Shown: positions 1-13,610 of the stretch, in pieces
How positions within the stretch are numbered: the stretch's first letter is position 1
Layout: every line of letters starts with the position of its first letter
Assembly (NCBI GenBank): GCA_037975125.1
Contig: CM075856.1
Span: 372,001-436,000 of the forward strand
DNA length: 64,000 bases
DNA from: Latrodectus hesperus
Taxonomy: Eukaryota > Arthropoda > Arachnida > Araneae > Theridiidae
Reading direction: 5' to 3'
Notes under the pieces: model-generated
What the model saw: the letters and a program-made list of their open reading frames with translations, nothing else
Told to the model about the DNA's origin: nothing
Databases searched by the model: none
Program-made: the position numbers and the translations under genes

Positions 1-2549
1 TTTTAACAAGTTAAGAAAAATCAAACTATATAAAGCCAACCACCTACTTGTATAATATTTTCTTTGACAGTAAAATAATTTAAATTACACATGTTACCTC
101 ATATTATTTATGTTACACATGTCAGTTAATTTATGCTTACAATGAAAAGGTGTCTGTATTCATTGCAACAGTCAATGCTTGGTCTTTTTTAATTTCCATC
201 TCAGAAAGGGGGCTTCTCTCTAATAGGCAAATTACTCTTACCATAATAGCTTTATCTAAATATAAATTTCAATAACGTTTACAAATTTAATAACAGTTAA
301 AATAACATTAAAAAACCTGAAAGAAGGATTTCTAATATGAATTAGTTTCAAATAATAATTATTAGTCCTAATTAACTCTTTAATAAACAATCTCTTGAAC
401 AGAAAAGGACAGTTTGACATAAATATATAATATATATTTTTTGATTTTCAGGCCTTTTAAGTATTTGATCAAATGGGAATTTTAAATGTTTGTTGTTCTG
501 CCCTTCACATTAAAAAGACTGATCCATATTATTATAGATCATTGTTTCAGTTTTAAAGGTTCATCTCCTCAATAAATAAGATCTTCGGGATTTTGTTCAA
601 TCAGTACATGATGCCACTGATATGTGGTATTTGATTCTTGCACTTCACTTATTTTACATTATGTTCTTTATTACTTAAGCTTTGAATTGAAAAGAATCAG
701 TTTTGATCCAAGCCAGAGTACTTATCAGGAATGAATACAATTTTACTTGAGACACTTCCACATTCAATTAGAAACTTCTTTCACTTATGAGGGGGAAAGT
801 AATAATACTGTTTGCAATTCTTGATTTGCTGCGCTGAAAAGTGGGGGAAATGTAATTGGCATAAATAATAGAACCACATGTCTTGCTTGTAACATCAGCA
901 AATACACGCAATTCAATTAACTCTACATTTTCTATCAAAATTGGTCTCTTGATTTGTTTAATGACTCATTGTTGCATATCTTCGCGTTAGAATAGTAGAT
1001 TAAATTCTGTTCCTGTAATTACTTAATTGAATAAATATTATCTGCACTTCTAAGAATGTCATCCATGCATCAATCTGATATCAAAGCAGATTATGCTAAT
1101 GGAAAATTAAATTCTTTCCTTGCAAGCTGTTTAAAAGTTTTTTCCAAGGTTACTTTCACAATCTTCCCATGCTATATGTAATAAATCTCTTGTGAAAGTA
1201 TCCAGATCATTTTAAACATTTTTTAAATCAGCTATGAAAGCAATTTTGTGAAATTTGAAACATAAGAGGAAATAGATTGTCCTATATTATCCAATCATTG
1301 AACTATAATAAATAAAGAGATTGAATTTGTTTCTGATGCATTAAAACACAACAAGCAAAGCAGTGGATATAAATTCTGGGTTAATATTCTGTGCTGAGGC
1401 AAATAATATCTAAACTCTTTATTCTCTCAAATTTGATCTAAGCTCTTTTTCTTAAATTTTCTCCATGTGCTTCATAGTAATATACTCCTCAATAAGTTCT
1501 TTATAAAGGGACAGACACAGCTTGATTTGTTGTGGCATAAAACCTAACCAACTATAAAGTGACACAAAAAAATCAGATTATCTACTTGTTTGTTTCCACA
1601 ATGAATCTAATCTTCACAATCAAATGTTTGGATCATCTAATAAATAGGGTATTCTTTATGAGGAATCTTCACTATGTAGCAACCAGATTCATCCCCGTCA
1701 TATGTCTCACATAAATACTCCTTACAAATTAATTCCTCCTTATTTTTATGGTACTCATCTTCTATATAAAAGACATCTGTATTTTTCTGAATTCACAATT
1801 CAAATCCACAAATGCATTAATGATGTTGCAATAAACTTAGGTAAAATCATACTAGAACCAATATAAACAATAGTCAATTTAATTTCCTTACTATACTCTA
1901 AATTTCTGGAAAATCTTTTTTGGTATAAATAGAAATCTGGATTTTTTAAAAAAATATTTAACTGTGTTCCATGTTAACAAAATGCTTCCACATTTGCATT
2001 TTGTTTTTTAAATCTCGATCTAATTATGTAATCAGTAATCAAAAAGTTAGAATTTATTTTTTATTAATTTTTATTGATTTATTTTTTTATCCAGAAGACT
2101 CCACACTGCTCCTAATTCATTACAAGAATTATTTACATAACCTAATAGTAGAAATTAACCCAAAACTTTGCTTCTCCCATCATATTTATTCACAGCTGCT
2201 TTCATGAAAACATTAGAAAGATTTGACTTACTGAACTCTCCAATACTATTTATCCCTAAATCTGTATTAAGTACCAAACTTTGTACTAAAGGAGGAAACG
2301 GGTTTCTTTGAGTGCTAAATTTATCAGGAATTAAAAAAAATTGAGATTGCCGTATTATGACTTTTTCAGTAATTTGAACAACACTTTTAAACATATGATT
2401 CTGACGACCATGTTCTCCAAAATATAAAAAAGCAAAGATATATACTCCTTTCAAAATCCATGTTAGTTTACAGATAATTTGAAAAATTGAAGACATAGAG
2501 AGGCAATGAAGTGAGTTGCATTATACATAATGATTTTGTGTTGCTTTCA
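1..2549. other. AT-rich non-coding stretch, probably HMGCS intron
   Basis: No exon, RNA gene or recognisable transposon was found here on either strand. The few short open frames have AT-driven composition with no domain-like residues. The stretch lies upstream of an HMG-CoA synthase exon that begins in the middle of a codon, so it is most simply intron. Confidence 0.5.
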
Positions 2550-2710
2550 TTCCTGTTATTAATATGCCGAGCTGGCAGCCGAATGGTTAGCGCTCTTGCC
2601 TTCGGTTCAACAGTTCGTGGGTTCGAATCCCACCTTGGGCATGGATGTTTGTAGTGGTTCGGAATCCACTTTAAGTCATAAGTCCCGGTCTAATAGCCCT
2701 TATTTGCAAA
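2550..2710 (+). repeat. tRNA-derived SINE, copy 1
   Basis: The segment reads like a tRNA gene head. An A-box-like stretch (GGCAGCCGAATGGTTAGCGC) is followed by a near-perfect B box (GGGTTCGAATCCCACC). After it comes a non-tRNA body containing TTTGTAGTGGTTCGGAATCC. The same body occurs at 4285-4420, so this is a dispersed repeat and not a functional tRNA. Its 3' boundary and target duplication could not be fixed. Confidence 0.7.
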
Positions 2711-3120
2711 ATATGACCGTTGAGCGACAAACAAACGTGTCGTTAATACTGTTGGTTTTTGGGAATTCACTTTTGAATTAGAATGACTAAAATTATAAGC
2801 TTAGCAGCTTGTAAAGTTTTGGTATGTTTTTCAAGAAAACTTAACTCTTTCATTGTAAAAAATTCAATTCTTCCTTTTTATTTTCATCAAGTTTCATAGA
2901 AGAATCTAACTTTTAAATTAATAAAAATTTTAGAATTAATAAAAATTAAAAAATGTTAAAATTATTAAAAATGCTGTCTCAAATCATTTGATATTTTGTT
3001 ATAATGTTTCCAAAGCGCATTTTGTCCAATTTTGGACCTTGTACCACAAACCCCTTCCAAACTTTGAATACACTCCATAATAATACTGACTAAATGTAAA
3101 ATAGCTTCTAAAAATTAATT
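2711..3120. other. AT-rich intronic DNA
   Basis: No gene, repeat or structured element was recognised in this stretch between the SINE copy and the mariner relic. Confidence 0.4.
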
Positions 3121-3900
3121 TCATATTGACATAATTTTTTTAAATCTGTTCTTATTTATCAGACAAATGCATGACAGAAACATTTTGTCACTGTGATATA
3201 AAAATATCTGATGCAGTATTGGTATGACAAAACAGACTTTATTCATCAATGTATTCACCATTACATATCTTCTGTCAGTGTAATGCAAACTCATGTATAC
3301 CATTGGGATAAAATGCCCTGTCTATAGAAGCAAAAAGTGGACCATATCAGTTTTGATCTCTTCAGCATCACAGAACTGTCTCGTTTGCAACTGAATATCC
3401 ATTCCACAGAACAAATGATAATCACTTTGGGAAATGTCTGGATAATAGGGAGGATGAGAGGAAGATATTCCCATTCTAAGGCAGTAATCACATTCAGAAT
3501 CACGTTTGCAGTGTACAGTTTTGTGTTATCTTGCAAGAACCAAACCTTTTTCCTGTTCACCTATGCTGGTTGTTTCTGATTCAAAGAGTTTTGTACACAT
3601 TCTAATTGTTACATGTAGACAAGCATTAATGGTCTGGCCGCATGGTAGGAACTCATGGTGGACAATGCCAGCTAATGTTGAATATTATATAAAGTAGCAG
3701 GTTCTTGGAATGGAGGGGAGCCTTGGTATCTTAAGAATCAGATCTATTTGTGATAACCAATGATGTGAATGCTTGCAGCTGGTGTATTGGATCCATTTTT
3801 CATTACACATCAACAGATAGTATGGAAACTGTTCGTTTTCCTGTCAGGAAAGAATTGAAATGATGGATAATCTTTGAAGTTTATTCCTGAATTAGTTACT
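3121..3900 (-). mobile_element. Decayed mariner-type (DD34D) transposase
   Basis: On the - strand several frames join into a mariner-like catalytic domain. CNEKWIQY lies near 3800, corresponding to the family's CDEKWI. AGIVHHEFLPCGQTINA lies near 3640-3700. An open frame at 3291-3560 has FLQDNTKLYTANVILN followed by ITALEWEYLP. The first catalytic Asp position is Asn, and reading it needs frame changes and crosses stops, so the copy is dead. The distal part, which in active members reads PPYSPDxxxxDYHLF, is eroded. No terminal repeats were located. It sits in the HMG-CoA synthase intron, in opposite orientation to that gene. Confidence 0.8.
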
Positions 3901-4284
3901 GTGAAGCTTGTTAGCAGCAGCTTATGCACAATTTGAATCTTTCATAACTCATTATTTTGATTTATTGATCCAAATTACACTGTTCTTTTCTACTGATTTC
4001 TATTTCCCAGTATTAACTGAAAACCACATGTCATCTTGGTCATCTTAAATGACTTGTTGTTCACTAATATATTTATCTATCTAAATTTTTGTGGAAAAAT
4101 ATATCACAGATTCTTCATTAAATAGTATTTATTTTCAAACAATTCAAGTTATGTTAAATCATATTGTACGTTTTTTAACAATTACTTTTTGTAATATTGG
4201 ATTTTAAATGTTCTTCCTTTTAATGATAGCAATTAAACTAGCCATAATAAATTTTAAAATTTCATTCACCCTAAATTCTTACTT
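3901..4284. other. AT-rich intronic DNA
   Basis: Nothing recognisable was seen here. Confidence 0.4.
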
Positions 4285-4420
4285 AGCTGGCTACCAAATA
4301 GTTAGCACCCTGGCATTTGATTTTACAACTTATGAGTTCAAATCCCGCCTTGGTCTTCAGTATTTGTAGTGGTTTGGAATCCACTTTAAACTATACATCT
4401 TGATCTAGCAAAGGTTGTAT
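4285..4420 (+). repeat. tRNA-derived SINE, copy 2 (degenerate)
   Basis: This stretch aligns by eye with the SINE at 2550-2710. It has an A-box-like region (GGCTACCAAATAGTTAGCACC), a decayed B box (GAGTTCAAATCCCGCC), and the same body (TTTGTAGTGGTTTGGAATCC, then CACTTTAA and TCTTGATCTAGCA). It is clearly more mutated than copy 1. A third, weaker relic at about 4715-4830 keeps GCAGTTGAATGGTTAGCAC and TTTGTAGTGG. Confidence 0.65.
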
Positions 4421-4830
4421 CTATGAATTTGGAACTATTTTCATATTGGTTTAAAAAATGTAAGTTTCCATATATTAATAGACATAAATTGTGTTATATA
4501 TAATTTCATTTGTTTTCAAACTTCTAAAACAAAAATATTTTTACTGCTTCATAGAAGTTAACTTTTGTTATCTTTTTCTATGTATTCATTGATATTCTAT
4601 AAAATAAAAAATGAAATAAAAAAAATAATATGCTAAATTTGTTTCACTTTTTCAAGTTGCGTTGATCTGGTGTTTGAGTTATCAGTTTGAGTATTCAGTT
4701 CAACAATTTCTTGTCTAATCAGCAGTTGAATGGTTAGCACAATTTCTGATTCAGCAATATGGGAGTTGCATTTCCTTTGTAGTGGAAACTGAACTTCAAG
4801 TGTCAAAATTGGATATTTATAATAGTTTTT

Positions 4831-5732
4831 ATTCCTTTTTAAGCTATAGATTGCAGTCAAATGCTTTCTTGTATGCAAAAGCATCACCATTGAGTATCAA
4901 CCAAATCAACTAACCAAACTCAATAAAATTATTTGTTACTTTTTAAACTCTTTCCTGTTAACTTCTACATCAAAGTTAAATGTTTCTAAGACTCCAGAAT
5001 CAATTTATAAGCGGTAAGAACCTATTGAATTAGAGATATGCAGACAGAGTTGAAAATTAAACAAAACCTATTGAGCTGTTATTTACAAACGTGGAAAATA
5101 CTTCTACCATCAGATTTCATACATAAGAAAAGTTTATCTGCGAAAATGGAGCAAATCAGTATGTTAACTGATTATTTTTGAAAATTCATTAGGTGTGAAT
5201 CATCAGTGACTTTATGCTAGCAAGAAGCATTGATCACATCTTTACAATCTTTTCTTAGAGAAAACAAACTGAATGTAACATTATTTTATGTATAGTTCTA
5301 AAAATTTTAAATTATTGAAAAGAAATTAAACTTAATTTGCATGATCATTTTGAAGGGAGAGGCAAAAACTAATTTAATTGTTTTCATTAATGCTAATACT
5401 GTTTATTGTTTAAATTAAATTTTTTCAATAAATCAATTCACTTGTTAATTTTGTTGTATTGTCATTTTTTTTCATTTGCATTTGCTTATAACTTTTTCAA
5501 TAACAAAGACATATCTTTATCAATAATTTTTTCTATTATATTTTATTATAATATTTATCTATATAAAGTGATATTTTTATAAAAATTATATTAATATAAT
5601 GTTTAGAGTTTTAAAGGATATTCTATACCTTTTATGAAATTCATGTATTTTCTTTATAATATGTGATATGTTAATACAAAATTTTACTTTTCTAAGAAAT
5701 AATATTACTCTTTGTCCATTTAACTTATACAG
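4831..5732. other. Intron upstream of HMGCS penultimate exon
   Basis: AT-rich sequence with no gene. It ends in a pyrimidine-rich acceptor (ATTTAACTTATACAG) just before the exon at 5733. Confidence 0.6.
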
Positions 5733-5878
5733 CACCATATACCCCAATCGGAAAAGTATCTGATCTGTTTCCAAGAACTTGGTATTTGGAGCATGTTGAT
5801 GAGAAACACAGAAGAAGCTATTCCCAAATGACAGAATTACCCAATTGCCTTAAAGTTAATGGTTGCATTTCAAAAGGG
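5733..5878 (+). CDS. Hmgs: Hydroxymethylglutaryl-CoA synthase, penultimate exon
   Basis: This 146-nt exon begins with two bases that finish a codon from an exon outside the window, then encodes 48 residues. The stretch LFPRTWYLEHVDEKHRR matches the C-terminal signature of HMG-CoA synthase (human family members read SLFEGTWYLVRVDEKHRR). The enzyme condenses acetyl-CoA with acetoacetyl-CoA to HMG-CoA in the mevalonate pathway. Arthropods use that pathway for isoprenoids such as juvenoid-type hormones rather than for sterols. The exon has an AG acceptor at 5731-5732 and a GT donor at 5879, and joins in frame with 6727. The catalytic Cys, His and Glu lie in earlier exons not present here, so integrity of the enzyme cannot be judged. 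Confidence 0.88.
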
Positions 5879-6726
5879 GTAATGAAAATTTTCTTTTGTA
5901 ATTCTTTCCATTACTTCTATTGAGAGCTTTCACAGCTTCATGATGTACACATAATTTATAACATAAAATATGGAAAATGTGTGTGTGATAATAATTATTT
6001 AATTTTACTTTAGGAATTTATCTCAAAATCTTTAATCAGTTAACTCAAAATATAAAAATTTAATTTCATGCTTAAGTTTTAAATGTTAGTATAAAACTAC
6101 ATGTCAAAAATTCAGATTTCTAATTTAATTTTCTTAGGCAAACTTATTTAATTTTCTTTTACAAGTTTTCACTGTTGAAGACCTCTCTGGATAGAGCAAA
6201 AATATTACATAATTTAAAGTTTAAATAGACTCTTTGCTGCATTCAATATTTGTTTGTTGTAAGTTAGTATATAGTTGTTGTAAGTTAATATATATAAAGG
6301 ATAGTTTTTTCTTAATATTTTTTCAAACATTTTACGAAAAAAAATGCTTAAAGATAATGGAAAGTTAAAATACAATGGCTACAGACAATCCAATTAATAT
6401 TATTGCATATTTAACTAATTTGTATATTATGATTAAACTAAATTTGTCCTTTCTGTGAAGAGTATGAAAAGTTATCACATTAATTGTTTAGGGTATTATT
6501 TACTTTCAATATTTAATAGTGTTATTTTTATGAAAACTAAAGCTAGTTGCTGTAGAATTAACTAAAATTTTTCATTTTGTTTAAAAGATATGTACAAGCA
6601 TTTACATTTATAAAAGAATTTACATTGAATCGTTTTAATATAGTTTATTATAAATTATTCAGTTTTTTTCCTTTGAGTAATAATCTCTTAACATAATTTT
6701 GAAGTTTCTAATTGCATTTTTTACAG
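5879..6726 (+). other. HMGCS last intron
   Basis: AT-rich intron of 848 bp in phase 0. The donor follows the codon for Gly 48 of the preceding exon and the acceptor is TTTTTTACAG. No feature was found inside it. Confidence 0.75.
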
Positions 6727-6822
6727 AATGCTATGCACTGTGAAAGTTCCAAAGTTGCAGATGAGCTGTGTAAAGTCCCTGCTTCTTCAATTCCCATAGC
6801 AGAAGGAGTACAAATGGTGTGA
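6727..6822 (+). CDS. Hmgs: Hydroxymethylglutaryl-CoA synthase, terminal exon
   Basis: This 96-nt exon encodes 31 residues, beginning NAMHCESSKVADELCKVP and ending in GVQMV, then TGA at 6820-6822. It joins the previous exon exactly in phase 0. The C-terminal tail beyond the conserved DEKHRR block is variable in this family, so sequence conservation gives little help here. The call rests on splice signals, continuity of the frame and position. The - strand phosphatase gene converges on it, with about 16.7 kb between the two stop codons. Confidence 0.78.
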   Translation, partial: NAMHCESSKVADELCKVPASSIPIAEGVQMV

Positions 6823-7050
6823 CTTGGCTTTTCTTTTTTCAAGAATAAGATGGTGCAATTTTATATGAGGATAAAATGTAAAAGATAAATGTACCGAATT
6901 GTGCAGCTAAATACACGAGTTTTTTGTTATGCATTTTTGTTAGAGTTAAACCAAATATGGAATTTGAAGAAATGCATTTCAATTATTTTAAGTGATTTGT
7001 TAATTTTTTTTATTGTGGTTGGAATGAAATAAAATCGTCTAGTATATTTG
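6823..7050 (+). other. Probable HMGCS 3' UTR with poly(A) signal
   Basis: The first AATAAA after the stop codon is at 7028-7033, about 205 nt downstream. The surrounding DNA is so AT-rich that other AATAAA hexamers follow, so the true 3' end is uncertain. Confidence 0.4.
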
Positions 7051-10000
7051 ATAGTACACCTAGGTGAAAAATGGTTTATGTCAGTTTATTTTGATTACTT
7101 ATGATATTACAGAAAATCTCTTATTATATGATTACTCTAATTTTTTTTATTCTATGTATTCAAATGACTAATGGCTTTGTTATTTAGTCAATACTTCTCA
7201 TCTTGAAGCATTTTAAAGAAGATTATTTGATTTTTGTGTATCATTCTTATGTATGGAATATATTTTATAGTTTTACATATTTATATATCAATTCGTTTAT
7301 TTATATACTAACTATTTGTGCCAATGATGTGAGGGTTAATGGAGATTAATTTAAGTGAAATGTATAGGTAAAGAGTATATGTAAGCTATTTAAAAATGTT
7401 CAGTTATATTGACATAGTATATATTTATAAATATGAATGATCAAATTTTTAAAATCTGATTTTAAAAACTTCTATCATTCATATTGCTGTAATGTATAAA
7501 TTGGAAATTTATATTGGTGTATGCATAGATGTGTAATTTTAAGCTTATTTTGAGTACTGAATTAATAATTACTGTTAGATATATATTTATTTTATCTGAT
7601 CATTTTAAATCTTCTGTGTATGTGAATACTTAAATTTTTTGTAAGGTGATAACTCTTTACAAAACATTGCAATTTCTGTCTTCCTTCTGAATTAATACAT
7701 ATTTGTGACTCTTCTCATTTGTTTTTATTTAATTATTAATATATTTTTTCCTAAAAATTATAACTCTAGACTCTAATTTTTTTCATTTTATTTTATAGAA
7801 ATTAGAAATATTTGAATTTTTTGGTTAACATAAAAATCATATTTTTTCGTAGGAAATTGTTTTTTGAATGGTTGGCCAAGTATGTAAATTCATACGAATG
7901 GAATTTTCTTATCTAATACTAATTGATTTTGATTGAGAGTTAATTTGTTTTTATTAGATTTTGTAATTTATTGGTACTACTAATTAAAGTTGATTACTTA
8001 ATTTTTTTGACATTTTTTATCCTATAACTACTTAGATATATATTTTATGTACAATAGTATTCAAAATAATATGTTGAATGAATTGATTTTGTTTCAATGA
8101 TGAAAAAAAATGTAAACAATTTTCTTGAAATATGTCTACATATTTCAGATTTTTTTATTGGACTTGGTTTTTAAATTATTATTTCATCTAATGTTTTTTA
8201 TGTGTTATGTGTTTTTACAACACTTTGTTGTTAATAAATTGTATTCATAATTTAGAAGTATTATTTTAAATTATTATTAAACATTCTTATAATTGTTTGT
8301 AAATTATAATTAAAGTGGTGTTAATGTATTTTGAATTGCTCAACTTTAGAATTACATCTATAATTGAATTTATTTTATGCAAGAAAAAATCATTAATATT
8401 GTAATTGTTATATCAAATACTTATTATTTATGTATCAAAAAATTAATTTTTATTAAATGTAGAAAGAAAATTTCAACACTCAGTTTACCTATTAAATTAA
8501 CCATTTAAAAACATTAATTGGGGAAGTTAAATTTCATTTCTATAGGTTTATAATAGATGAGATTTATATTAGAATTTTTTTATGTGTATGTAATTATATA
8601 TTATTTTGTTTTAAATATTTATGGAACTTTTAAATTTTAAATATTCATGATTTTTATTGAAACAGTTAAAAAAATTTTGCATTTTAATGTTTTTGTTTTG
8701 TTTGGTTGTTTGGTTTGGTAGCAAATATTTAAAACACATTTATTGATATCCCAAAAACAATGCTTTTCATTCTCACAAATTCTTTTATATGTAATTTGCA
8801 AATTAATGAGTAACATGAAACTTAATTATTTTTAAGTGCAAAGTATTTATTAATAATATTTATTATGGTGTAGTTTTCCTTCGATATTTATGCATTCCTA
8901 TTTTTTTAATGACAACATGTTATTTATTATTCAAATTGGTTTATTTTTGGGATTTTCTGCCATTAATCTTTAAATCAGGTGTATTTTCTTGATTAAATAA
9001 AAATTATTTCTTTTTTGAAATCGTATATTTTATGAAATTAGAAAGTTTATTCAGTATTAAATAAAATGTAAACTAAATCCTATTCATTTCTGCAGCTAAG
9101 ACCAAAATTGCTATTTTGTTCAAAAAATGCATATTAAAGGTGAACATTTATTTAATATTTGCTTTATATATATTTTTTAAGGGAACATATATTTATTTTA
9201 TTAAAGGAACAGATTTGAATATATCTAAGTTTAATTACTAATAACTTTTTACTGTTTTAGAGCAATGAATTTTCTTTTTAGCATAAAATATAGATTTGTT
9301 AAGTAAAAATATTACTTAAAAATAGATGAATATTTGTTTTTATGTGTTCTTGCAATATTTATTTCAATTTTGTGATTAAAATGCTAATTGCTTGAAAATT
9401 AAAATTTTTTGTTTAAATTTCAAGTTTCCATGCATAAAATTTCAAATTCCTGCATTAAAAATACAACACTAATATCTATTTATAAATTATTTTGTTTTGA
9501 AGTTACACTCTGTAAAAATTTTTGTAACATATATTTTTGAAGCAGACTGAGACTAAAGCTTATTTCATGAGTTATTCATGTTATCAGCTAGCTAATTATT
9601 ATTAATGCTGTTATTGGTATTATTTACATATAAAATAGTTTTCTTTTTTAAAATTAATTTAGCTTCTGCTACATAAGAATAATTTTATTCATCGTTTATG
9701 AAAAATCTGGCTTTAAAATAGCTTTATTATTAAACTTAGCTAGTTTTATTTCATAGTTAAATTATATTTGTACCTTAAATCAAAATAGATAAGTTGAAGC
9801 AATTAAATGCTCATTCTTTTTGTTTTGAGGTTTATATATGATATATTACTGCCAATGCTGCCTTATAATTTTGTACAGTCCATGAATCTAACTCTTCCAT
9901 GATTTACTAACTTATACATGTTGGTACTATGTAAATTTCTAGTGGTATTTTCATGTAAATAATAAACTATGTTATATATTTTTTAAATGTGTATAAAAGC

Positions 10001-13000
10001 ATATTTTACCATTTGTTATATTTAATTGAGGTTATATATATATCTAGTTTATTTGGTGAAGGTAATCAAAAAAATATATTATTCAATCGGCATAATTATA
10101 TAAAAATACTAATCTTTTATTATTTTAGTTCCTTTCGTTTGAATAGTATTTGAATCTATTACATTTTTTTTAGTTAGTCATCATATAAAGTATCTTAAGT
10201 AAATGTTAAATATTTTTCGGGTTATATATATTGTATCAAACTATATATATAAATTTATTTATGAAATGATAAAAATTGTCAAAATTTCTATTAATAAAAT
10301 TGCAAAAATTGCTTCCCAATTAAAAGGTAATCAATATATTGCTCATTTATAATGAATTCTCAGCAGCTAGAAGCTAAATTGCAAAACTGTTCGTGATGAA
10401 GAGTAGACCATTTTTCATAAATGTGAAGCATTTTTTGCATCATCAAAGTTGTAGATTTTTTTATATAAATGAAAATAAACTTTTGACAGTTATCTTTATT
10501 GTAGTTTCTGCTTCAAGTTATTTCTATTTATTTTCAATTACTGTACTATTAATGTTATATTACCATTAGATGTACACATTTAAAATATTAAAGTTAAAAA
10601 TTTACCATATTAAATTTCTTTTGCATGAAACTTATTCAATAAAATTGATTAAATTCAGAAGATTTGCGTGTGATATACAACCAAATTTAATAATCACAAA
10701 GCAATCTGATTTCATAATTAAAATAATTTAATTATTGCATTAAAGAGATGAAAACTAATTTTTGTAACCTTTAATGGTAATACTTTAAAATAAACTTAAA
10801 GTATTCCTTGAATTGTCTTCAATGTCTTTCTTCGACAGAAGAAATAATTTATCTGTCATTGGAAATTTCTTTTTACCATATTATTTTATATTATGATTGA
10901 TAATGTTTGTGCGATTTAGAAATTAATCAAATATAACAATCTGGATTAATTTCTTAAATTTATTATTTAATTAATTTTGTAAAACAAACTTATATTTGTT
11001 AAACAATAAACCATTAAATTTAATGAAAATTATCCCAAATGATTAAATATTTAAAGAGAACATAACTAAAAGATCCGATTTATAGAGTACAATCAATTAA
11101 ATATATTTCCTATTTATTTTATTATTGTTTCTGGATTACGCTTCTTCCCTTTCAATATATTTCACTTTTATGTGTTTTAACTTCCAAAAAAAAGTTAGTG
11201 TTTTATTATACTAAAGCTTCTTTTCTTAATCATCTCCTCTCATTTTAATAAAAAGGTGAAATATTAGATTAAAAAGCGAATGTATTGTGTGAATTTTTAT
11301 ACCTATGCTTTTTGAAAAAATGTCCTAAATGCATTTTATCGGACTTCTCTCCATATGTGTGAAATTGTGGTATATGTGGCCTCAATACCATGCAGACTTA
11401 GAAAAATGCTATTGTTGTCTTCAGCTCAAAATTTAAAGGCTGTTGAAAAAGTAGTTCAATAATGCTAAATATTTATTGTTTTAAATGCAAAATTTGTTAT
11501 AAAACAAGTAATATTTTATAATTGCTATGAATTTTATTGCAAAATTTGTGATCTATTTTAAAAGCTTGTGTGTGAAATGTATTGGTTTATTTTAAACCAA
11601 AATTGATAAACATGATCCGTAATTATTCAAATCTTTTGATATGTCATGAAACATTTTAATGCTTTTTTTTTTAAAGGTCATGAAACCCATCTAGTTGTTT
11701 TTTAAAATAACGATGTTCCCATCATTTTGATAATGCAGAGTATTTGGTTTCATTTTAACTCGAAAATTTGGTTTATAATGTTTTAATTTTGCTTAAAAGT
11801 TCAGCGTTTTAATTGTGCTATCAAGACTATACAAAAAGAGAACTTGATGTAATGTGATATGAACACCTGAGAAAAATTAAAATTTCAAAGTTTTTTAAAC
11901 AAATAACTTTTTAAGGGGTTAAGATTGTTAATTAATTTACACATTATTCCCAAATTATAAAAGGAAAAGATTTTCACGAAATTGAAACTTCATTATAAGT
12001 ATGAATAGGATTTAGTCAAAAATTACTTTTTTCAAAGCTCGAAATCAATTAGAAGTTTTGAATTTCTCTGATGTAACAGAAATTAAAAATTATTCTGAAA
12101 ATTAGTAATTAGAATAATGCCAAAATGGAAGCTTTTATAAAGATAAAAAGTAAAGACCTTAAATAATTGATTTATATTTATTATTATAAATTAATTTTTT
12201 AATGTATTTACTTTTATTATTAATAATATAATTAATTATATATAAATGTAAACTAAATATATTTTTTTTAGTATTATATATTTTTTTATTAAAAATAAAA
12301 ATACTAAATATATTTTTATTTTTTTAGTTTACTTATATATAAATGTAAACTAAAAAAATATATAAATGTAAAAATTAAATTATCTTTACTTTGTAATTTT
12401 TTTTATTTAAAATAAAGGAAATGTGCTAAAGTTTTTTTCTTATTTTAAAAGTATCAATATTGCTATTAACTGAAAAGACATCAAATTGATATCTTTTAAG
12501 TTATTTGCTATATTGAAAATAATACCTTTGATATAAAAATTTAGTAGTTTATTATTTTTGGAAATCTAATTTAATTCATATTTGTTGTATTTTTTAACAG
12601 TAGTAAATTTCCTTTGAGAGTTTACATATAAAATAAAATTGTCCATTTGTTTTACCTATCAGATATATTCAAAACATTATGATAAATTTAAATATTAGAA
12701 ATATTTATTAGGGGAAAAAATGAAGTATGTGTTCTGAAAAGTTGTTTTTATTTTAATGCTGAGAAATAAGAAGATTCATTTTTTTGTTACTGTGTGTTAC
12801 ATTCATTATAAGATATACATAATATTCCAGAAAGATATAATCTTAGAGATGACAAAGGATTGATTAATTTTGCATATTTGCATTTTCACTAAAGTTCATT
12901 ATTGTTCAGTATTATTTATTTATATTTATACAATTCAAAAGTTTTTATTTATTTATTTTTGAAATATAAAAAGCATTTTTGTAACTTGTATTTGTCTTCA

Positions 13001-13402
13001 TCAGCTCTATAGATTTATTTAAAATACAAAGTTTACAAGATATTAATAGTTGACATCAAATTTTTTGACATTTATTTCCAAGATTACCAAGATAAAGAGT
13101 TTTTAAATTTCCAATATTGATATTAAGTAAATTTCTAATGATTTGGATTTATTTTAGTTTTACACGGCTTTAGAAACCAATCAAAATAATACCTAAAGTA
13201 GATCAACATTTTGTAAATCATTCTTTACCTACGGATAAAAGGATCTTATACTTTTCAAATTCAACACCTATTGTCTCCAACTTATCTTCAAAGCACTCTG
13301 GTTCATCAATGAATGATTTCGCAATTTATTGTAGTTGATTCTGTATGCGTTTAGTTAAAAGTAATGCTGTAAAATTCAGTTTAGGAGTTCGATATAAAAT
13401 TG
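7051..13402. other. Long AT-rich intergenic stretch
   Basis: More than 6 kb of very AT-rich DNA. No exon with flanking splice sites, no RNA gene and no recognisable transposon was found on either strand. Near 12230-12370 an AT-rich motif (ATATAAATGTAAACTAAA) recurs and partly inverts, suggesting a small local repeat or decayed MITE. Confidence 0.5.
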
Positions 13403-13610
13403 AGTACCCCTTAGTTAGGCGATAAAATGTAATTTCTGGTTACTCTGGTACCTAGTGAATTTTTGGTGATTTTTTGACTCCAAGATAGGCGCCAAGATGT
13501 GTATAATAAAGTGGCAACCGTAAAACTACGTTAGGTAAAGCGCTGAAAATACCAGGGTTACTAGAAATTAAATTTACCGTCAAATTTTTTACCGAACTAA
13601 TGGGTACCCT
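13403..13610. mobile_element. MITE with inverted termini, family A copy 1
   Basis: The left end reads GAGTACCCCTTAGTT and the right end, reverse-complemented, reads GGGTACCCATTAGTTCGG. Further in, TTTCTGGTTACTCTGGTA on the left pairs with TTTCTAGTAACCCTGGTA on the right. The interior has TTTTTGGTGATTTTTTGA and GCGCCAAGATGTG and no coding capacity. Related copies are at 37738-37857 and 56541-56700. Confidence 0.6.

Noticed and set aside
2570..2645. Possible functional tRNA gene
   Set aside because: The A and B boxes are present, but the cloverleaf arms do not pair convincingly and the sequence continues into a dispersed SINE body.
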